Positions 60,601-64,000 of a stretch of DNA of 64,000 bases are shown here, in pieces. The translations under genes and the position numbers were made by a program. This DNA is from Bacteroidales bacterium. Its GTDB lineage: Bacteria > Bacteroidota > Bacteroidia > Bacteroidales > G3-4614. The stretch covers positions 218,700 through 282,699 of the forward strand of contig SUXK01000003.1 in NCBI GenBank assembly GCA_015061035.1, given 5' to 3'. Within the stretch, counting starts at the first letter, position 1, and every line of letters begins with the position of its first letter. A model generated the notes under the pieces. It did no database searches. It saw nothing but the letters and a program-made list of their open reading frames with translations, and had not been told where the DNA came from.

Positions 60601-62179
60601 TTACACAATCACATACAAAGTAGACGGTGAAGAGTATGCAACAGAGACATACGATTTTGGAGCAGTAGTAACACCTATCGCAGCACCAGTAAAAGTAGGC
60701 TACACCTTCAGTGGCTGGAGCGAGATACCCGCAACAATGCCAGCAAGCGATGTAGAGGTAACAGGAACATTCATTGTAACACCAAACTTGGACGTTACAG
60801 CAGAGAACAAAGAAGAGACTACAGATGCTACATACTCAATTGTAACAGTAGGCAATGAAAAAGTATGGGATGTTAAAGCCAATACAATATCAGCCGATAA
60901 ATTATCAGTATCAGTAGATGCAGACGGAGTAGCATCAGAAGTTAAGATAGCAAACGGCGGACAAATAACAACAGTATTGGAAGTAACCCGTACAATAGAA
61001 AAAGGCAAATGGGCCTTGATGTCGTTACCATTTGCAGTAGATTTAGCAAACGTAACAGTAGATGGTGCGGCAGCAGTAAACAACAGCAACATCAAAGTAA
61101 TGGTCTATGATGCAGCCTACCGAGCAGCAAACAGCATAGAGTTGTTTACAAAATCAGGCTGGAAAGAGTTAACAGGCACCACCATTGCCGCAAATCAAGG
61201 ATTTGCAGTAGCAATCAATGCAAACAATGGCGATGAACAAAAAGTAACATTCACTGCTCCATCACAAATTTACGATGGATCAGACAAACAAATATCGTTG
61301 AGCCGTTACGCATCAACAGTGAACGAAGGAGCCGATGCCGATTGGAACTTCTACGGAAACCCAACATTGGCAAAAGCCCAAAAAGGAACAGGCTATGCAC
61401 TATATGTATATAACGCAGAAGATGACAGTTATGATGAGTACGCATCAAGTGATGTAGCAACATACCAACCCTACGCAGCATGGTTTGTACAAAGTGCCGA
61501 TGATTTCAACGCCATGAGTTTCTCAGCAGGCGTAGCAGGAGCATTGGCCGAAGCAGACGGAGTATTTGGAGAATTACAATTCACATTGAACGATGATGAT
61601 GAAGCACGTATAGTATTGGTAGAAGAGTCAAGCGAAGAGTATGTACGCAACGAAGACGCCCTATACTTCCCAGCAATAAACGCAAACCTATCACAACTAT
61701 ACTTGGTAAAAGGCAACATAAAGATGGCTGTAAGTGAGCAACCCTCATTAACAAGCATGGCAATGGGCTACAAAGCCGTAAAATCAGGCGAGCAAACATT
61801 GACATTAACATCAGTGCCAGAAAACACAAGTGTAGTATTGGTTGATAACGTAGCAGGCACAGAGACAGCAATGACACTTGGCGACACATACACCTTCCAA
61901 AGCGAGGCAGGAACATACAATAACCGTTTCGTGATAGAGACAACAGACCTAACAGGAATTTCGCAAGCAGTAGCAGACGGAGAGGTTAAAGTATTAGTAA
62001 ACGGAACAGAAATAAAAGTTTACGGAGCAGAGGCAGGAACAGAGGTAGTGGCATACACAACTAATGGAACAGTAGTAGCAAGTGCAGTAGCCGTTGACGG
62101 AGTAACAACACTATCAACTTCTGCCACAGGAGTAATAGTAGTAAAAGTTGCCAATACAGCAGTTAAAGTTATTAAGTAA
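57590..62179 (+). CDS. C-terminal part of frameshifted giant secreted multidomain protein, T9SS tail
   Basis: About 1530 codons continuing the 56997 gene in another frame; no credible start lies at its 5' end, since the only early candidate is TTG 57950. By base position: InlB-type repeat (57590-57785), F5/8 type C module (57810-58290), two more InlB-type repeats (58318-58735), a second GEVED-like domain (58740-59250), repeat (59270-59485), a FIVAR-like helical segment (59490-59690), a beta domain, repeat (60195-60410), two tandem Listeria-Bacteroides repeats (60418-60780), a large beta region and a T9SS sorting domain (61950-62179, ending VKVANTAVKVIK). The whole protein would be about 1727 residues. 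Adhesin or glycan-binding role is inferred from its modules. Confidence 0.75.
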   Translation, partial: SVQPAGTGTLSNYSETSTFAISCVATANPGYKFVNWTVGGVEVSTSPSLVDETEGDKEYVANFELDPTLDRSAWTATASSYEEDGEGAGGGWPKHTIDGNTGTFWHSDYSASTVPTVPHWLQYNLGSVQKFTSFNYVSRNEASENIECNGNVKTYKLYVSNSDISANLGAGYVPNDLTAISEGDFVYDGTSAEHIVDLGAEYEGQYVFLLITDSWNSHASIKFGNCSEFYLYYEPIAVAPTRVITVEANPAEGGTVTGGGESDGAIAISATANEGYRFVNWTCNGEEISSSTYTDNSEGDKTYTANFVKIYNVTATAENGNVTISGQNAEGTFDENTTATLTATPNGAYIFKNWTLNDEVVGNATTLEITVTADAEYVANFEKTYFTDFGTSTRTLNDRCLNSITLNEQTIEVNQPSTTGAQIYFDKTSNVITLTKGADITPVIDWSGWKMHGYLYVDFDGDKTFTPNLGANGIPAEDSELIAYTYYNGYDHTGTSTTTDADPKPGTMKVFTIPESVEDGEYVARYTVMWDKIDADATSDKGNGMCVVDFIIKVVSPIVPTYNVTAVANDATMGSVTSAMTEQDVYTMEATANEGYEFVNWTVAGEEVSSTATFTYTATADAEVVANFQIIAEWPATVEALATAEGLIAQTGVGFPTTTSASYTALQSAIEAATATKTIEQLSALETAISAYYAETDVAMPEEGKAYAMVVAVTPSQQFYIYNNSDVLALADYTGSDFADEAKFLCTIVDGKYVFQNVTNNKYFAYPTKTSVDWMTGVSNSGLEAELQDISKFEIIKLVAGANTNVTATAEQLLGMVYMYGLRGYKEGVEQKGAIVVKNDKTFDGAGEPFCNGTYTSAIRVVEVDYTPVYSVSAEALPAEGGQVVISANEVEEGQTVELTATANEGYEFVNWTVAGSEVSTENPYTATITSETAFVANFQVKEYDVIYKVDGEVYTTETYAFGADVTAIAEPEKEGYTFSGWSEVPATMPANDVEVTGTFTVNSYTITYKVDGEEYATETYDFGAVVTPIAAPVKVGYTFSGWSEIPATMPASDVEVTGTFIVTPNLDVTAENKEETTDATYSIVTVGNEKVWDVKANTISADKLSVSVDADGVASEVKIANGGQITTVLEVTRTIEKGKWALMSLPFAVDLANVTVDGAAAVNNSNIKVMVYDAAYRAANSIELFTKSGWKELTGTTIAANQGFAVAINANNGDEQKVTFTAPSQIYDGSDKQISLSRYASTVNEGADADWNFYGNPTLAKAQKGTGYALYVYNAEDDSYDEYASSDVATYQPYAAWFVQSADDFNAMSFSAGVAGALAEADGVFGELQFTLNDDDEARIVLVEESSEEYVRNEDALYFPAINANLSQLYLVKGNIKMAVSEQPSLTSMAMGYKAVKSGEQTLTLTSVPENTSVVLVDNVAGTETAMTLGDTYTFQSEAGTYNNRFVIETTDLTGISQAVADGEVKVLVNGTEIKVYGAEAGTEVVAYTTNGTVVASAVAVDGVTTLSTSATGVIVVKVANTAVKVIK
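60418..60780 (+). repeat. two tandem coding repeats (Listeria-Bacteroides type)
   Basis: Two units of about 180 bp in a row, each encoding Y-x-I-x-YKVDGE-YTETY-FGA-VTPI-P-K-GYTFSGWSE-PATMPA-DVEVTGTF. High DNA identity makes the pair prone to unit gain or loss. Confidence 0.8.
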
Positions 62180-62180
62180 A

Positions 62181-62221
62181 TTCAATCTTCCCAACCCTCC
62201 TTCGGGAGGGATTGGGTTGAA
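62181..62221 (+). terminator. terminator-like hairpin after the giant gene
   Basis: TTCAA ... CCCAACCCTCC-TTCG-GGAGGGATTGGG ... TTGAA; a strong stem with a UUCG tetraloop but no T-run. Confidence 0.6.
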
Positions 62222-62279
62222 TATACCAGATAAATATTTTATAAAACAATTTAACGTACAAAGAATTAATAAACAAATA

Positions 62280-62310
62280 TTTGTGAATTAGTAAATTATT
62301 TGTATCTTTG
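62280..62310 (+). promoter_or_regulatory. promoter of the 62348 small gene
   Basis: TTTG (62280-62283), 19 nt, TATCTTTG (62303-62310). Near-ideal Bacteroidetes promoter; leader about 30 nt. Confidence 0.7.
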
Positions 62311-62347
62311 CAGTCGCAAAATCAGAAAAAAGTTAAAATAATATAAC

Positions 62348-62533
62348 ATGAAAAAATTTGCATTAATTGTAGCAACTGTTATGATAACAGTATCGGCTAT
62401 GGCTCAAGAAGGATTTCCAAATCCTCCAGCAGATCCGGGAGCAGTGCCTATTGTAGAGAGTATACTTGGATTACTTGGTTTAGGTGGTGTTTATGCATAC
62501 CGCTTATTCAAGAAAGGTAAAAAAGAGGATTAA
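62348..62533 (+). CDS. 61-residue exported protein with sorting-signal-like tail
   Basis: Signal peptide (KKFALIVATVMITVSAMAQ), then about 14 proline-rich residues (GFPNPPADPGA), then a tripartite end: VPIVES, a hydrophobic span (ILGLLGLGGVYAYRLF) and a basic tail (KKGKKED). Motif, transmembrane helix and positive cluster is the layout of exosortase/sortase-type C-terminal signals, and P-I-V/P-I-D motifs of this sort occur in Bacteroidetes. It has its own near-consensus promoter and terminator, so it is a real gene. Function unknown; the mature chain is almost nothing but the anchor. Confidence 0.75.
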   Translation: MKKFALIVATVMITVSAMAQEGFPNPPADPGAVPIVESILGLLGLGGVYAYRLFKKGKKED

Positions 62534-62557
62534 TAATTTAGTCTTTTTGGATTTTAG

Positions 62558-62589
62558 AAGTGGAGCAAAAAGAATGTCTCCACTTTTTT
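62558..62589 (+). terminator. terminator of the small gene
   Basis: AAGTGGAG/CTCCACTT stem of 8 bp with a 12-nt loop and then a T-run. Confidence 0.8.
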
Positions 62590-62606
62590 GTTTTATTAAA
62601 AATTAG

Positions 62607-62638
62607 TTTGTATTTTTAATAAAATTATTATATATTTG
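62607..62638 (+). promoter_or_regulatory. promoter of the 62673 gene
   Basis: TTTG (62607-62610), 20 nt, TATATTTG (62631-62638); consensus spacing. Leader about 27 nt. Confidence 0.7.
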
Positions 62639-62672
62639 GAGCGTTAATTTCATCAAATAAAATATAAGTATT

Positions 62673-64000
62673 ATGAATAATTTCAAAAAATTACATTTAG
62701 GTATTATTGTAGTTTTTATGGCTATTATCTCTATTCAGAGTTTGAATGCAGCTACTAAATTATCAGGGACGTTGACTTCTTCATTAGGTGCTTATGGAAC
62801 AACTACCGAAAGTTATCCTTTGACAAATGCAAACGATGGAGATTTGACATCATACTTTTGGTCTAATGCAACACCTGTGGCAAATGATTATCTGTTGTTT
62901 ACTTTGAATGCGTCAGCCCAAATCGGAGATATAAAGTTTGTCTTTGCGAATAACGACCAACCAAATGGTGTGGTAGTTGAGGTATCGGAAGATAATAGTG
63001 TTTGGGAGGAGGTTGCAACCTTCGGAAATAGCGACATCAGTGCTTCGCCATACACTTATGTATGTAATGCTGAAGCAAAGGTTGCCAAATATGTACGTTT
63101 GAGATTTACTGAGTCGGCTACAGGTTGGGTTAAGGTTACTGAATTTCAAGTTTATGAATATTCTTCAACTCCAACTCTCTCTTTAACTGCCGAAACAGAG
63201 ATTCCTGCTTATTGGACTCCACAAAATTTTGTAGTAGATTATGTAGTGGATGGCGATGTGGATTCTTATTTCTTTAGTAGTAGAAATCTTGCGACAGGCG
63301 ATTATATTACATTGACTCTTGCTCAAGAATCTACCATTTCAGAAATTAAACTGACATTTATGAACGGAGACCAACCTAATGGTTCCGTAATTGAAATATC
63401 AAATGATAAATCAGATTGGACTCAAGTTGCATCTTTTAATAAAAGCGACATATCTACAACTGATTATACATATAGTTGTTCTCTGTCAGGTCAAACTGCC
63501 AAATATGTACGTTTGAGATTTACTGAGGCTTCGGACGGATGGTTTAAACTTGCAGAATTTGAGGTAATACCCGGCGAAACTGCACCTATACCCTCTCGTA
63601 CAATAACAGTAACATCATCTCCTGCCGAAGGAGGAACTGTAACAGCAAACAATGTAGCAGGTGGTGTTACCGCAGAAGGTGCAATTACTTTGAAAGCAGT
63701 GGCAAACGAAGGATATAAATTTGTTCGCTGGACATTGGAAGGAGAGACCGTATCTTCTTCTACTACATATACTAATAGAGAGGAAGGAGACAAGGAGTAT
63801 ATTGCTGAGTTTGCCGCTCTTACTACAGAAGAGAAATATGCACTACTTTGTACTCCTGAAATAAGTGCTGCAGGAAATACCACTTATGTAAATGCTGCTA
63901 CAATAACAAATGGAGTAAATATAGAGAACAGTACTATAGAACTTGGTAGTTTGGCTGTTAAAGGACAACAAGGTGTTACTTCTAAAATATCTGCAAATGT
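62673..64000 (+). CDS. secreted discoidin/InlB-repeat protein (3' end outside window)
   Basis: Open from ATG 62673 to the window edge (442 codons, no stop). Signal peptide (LGIIVVFMAIISIQSLNA). Two F5/8 type C-like modules follow (about 30-168 and 172-300), each with DGD-x-x-SYF, NDQPNG or GDQPNG, and AKYVRLRFTE. Then an InlB-type divergent repeat (ITVTSSPAEGGTVTA ... FVRWTLEG) like those in the 57-62 kb protein. It is probably another surface or secreted glycan-binding protein and may end in a T9SS sorting domain, which cannot be seen here. Confidence 0.82.
   Translation, partial: MNNFKKLHLGIIVVFMAIISIQSLNAATKLSGTLTSSLGAYGTTTESYPLTNANDGDLTSYFWSNATPVANDYLLFTLNASAQIGDIKFVFANNDQPNGVVVEVSEDNSVWEEVATFGNSDISASPYTYVCNAEAKVAKYVRLRFTESATGWVKVTEFQVYEYSSTPTLSLTAETEIPAYWTPQNFVVDYVVDGDVDSYFFSSRNLATGDYITLTLAQESTISEIKLTFMNGDQPNGSVIEISNDKSDWTQVASFNKSDISTTDYTYSCSLSGQTAKYVRLRFTEASDGWFKLAEFEVIPGETAPIPSRTITVTSSPAEGGTVTANNVAGGVTAEGAITLKAVANEGYKFVRWTLEGETVSSSTTYTNREEGDKEYIAEFAALTTEEKYALLCTPEISAAGNTTYVNAATITNGVNIENSTIELGSLAVKGQQGVTSKISAN

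Noticed and set aside
60418-60780. Direct repeats as a possible CRISPR or satellite array
   Set aside because: Units are in frame and encode a recognised beta repeat; there are no spacers.
58389-61943. Minus-strand leucine- and arginine-rich frames inside the giant protein gene
   Set aside because: Low-complexity antisense shadows of threonine/alanine-rich coding sequence, with no start signals.
1-64000. Insertion sequences, prophage, integrase or conjugation genes
   Set aside because: No transposase, integrase, phage structural or tra gene was recognised on either strand; the only mobile-looking unit is the DUF559 repeat structure.

Overview
The window is chromosomal DNA from a member of the Bacteroidales (phylum Bacteroidota). 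The evidence is AT-rich DNA, promoters with a TAnnTTTG -7 box (often TATCTTTG or TACCTTTG) rather than an E. coli -10/-35 pair, mostly no Shine-Dalgarno sequence, lipid A synthesis (lpxB), mucin- and host-glycan-directed glycosidases (GH29, GH84, NagA), a riboswitch-controlled TonB-dependent cobalamin receptor, and several secreted proteins ending in type IX secretion (T9SS) C-terminal sorting domains. A T9SS-positive, probably host-associated Bacteroidales fits best. Species cannot be set from the sequence alone.

Layout. 1-5.3 kb: a signal peptidase I cut by the window edge, WbqC-family protein, MFS transporter, an acyltransferase whose start is displaced by a 9-C tract, and nagA. 5.6-9.4 kb: secreted protein of unknown function, radical SAM protein, second acyltransferase, tRNA-Leu(CAA), nucleoside phosphorylase. 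9.5-15.2 kb: GH29 fucosidase lipoprotein (minus strand), small membrane protein, then an XRE-cupin regulator, acyl-CoA synthetase and proB. 15.4-18.7 kb: a GH84 hexosaminidase. 19.0-25.5 kb: a minus-strand operon of TonB receptor (BtuB-like), surface beta-propeller lipoprotein (BtuG-like), another lipoprotein and a tandem DUF4465 protein, all behind a cobalamin riboswitch. 25.6-32.2 kb: a tandem array of T9SS cargo genes built from reused promoter/signal-peptide and C-terminal cassettes, with one collapsed pseudogene. 32.4-40.7 kb: surface polysaccharide genes (four recognisable glycosyltransferases, a probable fifth, a DUF5672 protein and an ABC exporter). 40.7-41.9 kb: RNase H and DJ-1 family proteins.

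42-50.4 kb: a plus-strand run of aroC, radical SAM protein, binding protein/permease/ATPase of a BtuFCD/FecBCD-type importer, lpxB, beta-helix lipoprotein and surE. 50.6-56.6 kb: arginine/proline genes argR, GNAT, argG, argC, argD, proC, split between argC and argD by a DUF559 gene bracketed by about 119-bp direct repeats and a duplicated argD 5' end. 57.0-64 kb: a very large secreted multidomain protein broken by a single-base frameshift, a 61-residue protein with a sorting-signal-like tail, and the start of another discoidin/InlB-repeat secreted protein.

The most unusual material is repeat biology: the DUF559/direct-repeat unit inside the arginine operon; CCCCTCTC/GAGAGGGG palindromes placed in frame inside two T9SS sorting domains; two other families of short intergenic hairpin elements; and a poly-C tract placed where it could switch an acyltransferase on and off. 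Functional calls come from motif recognition by eye; no database search was run.
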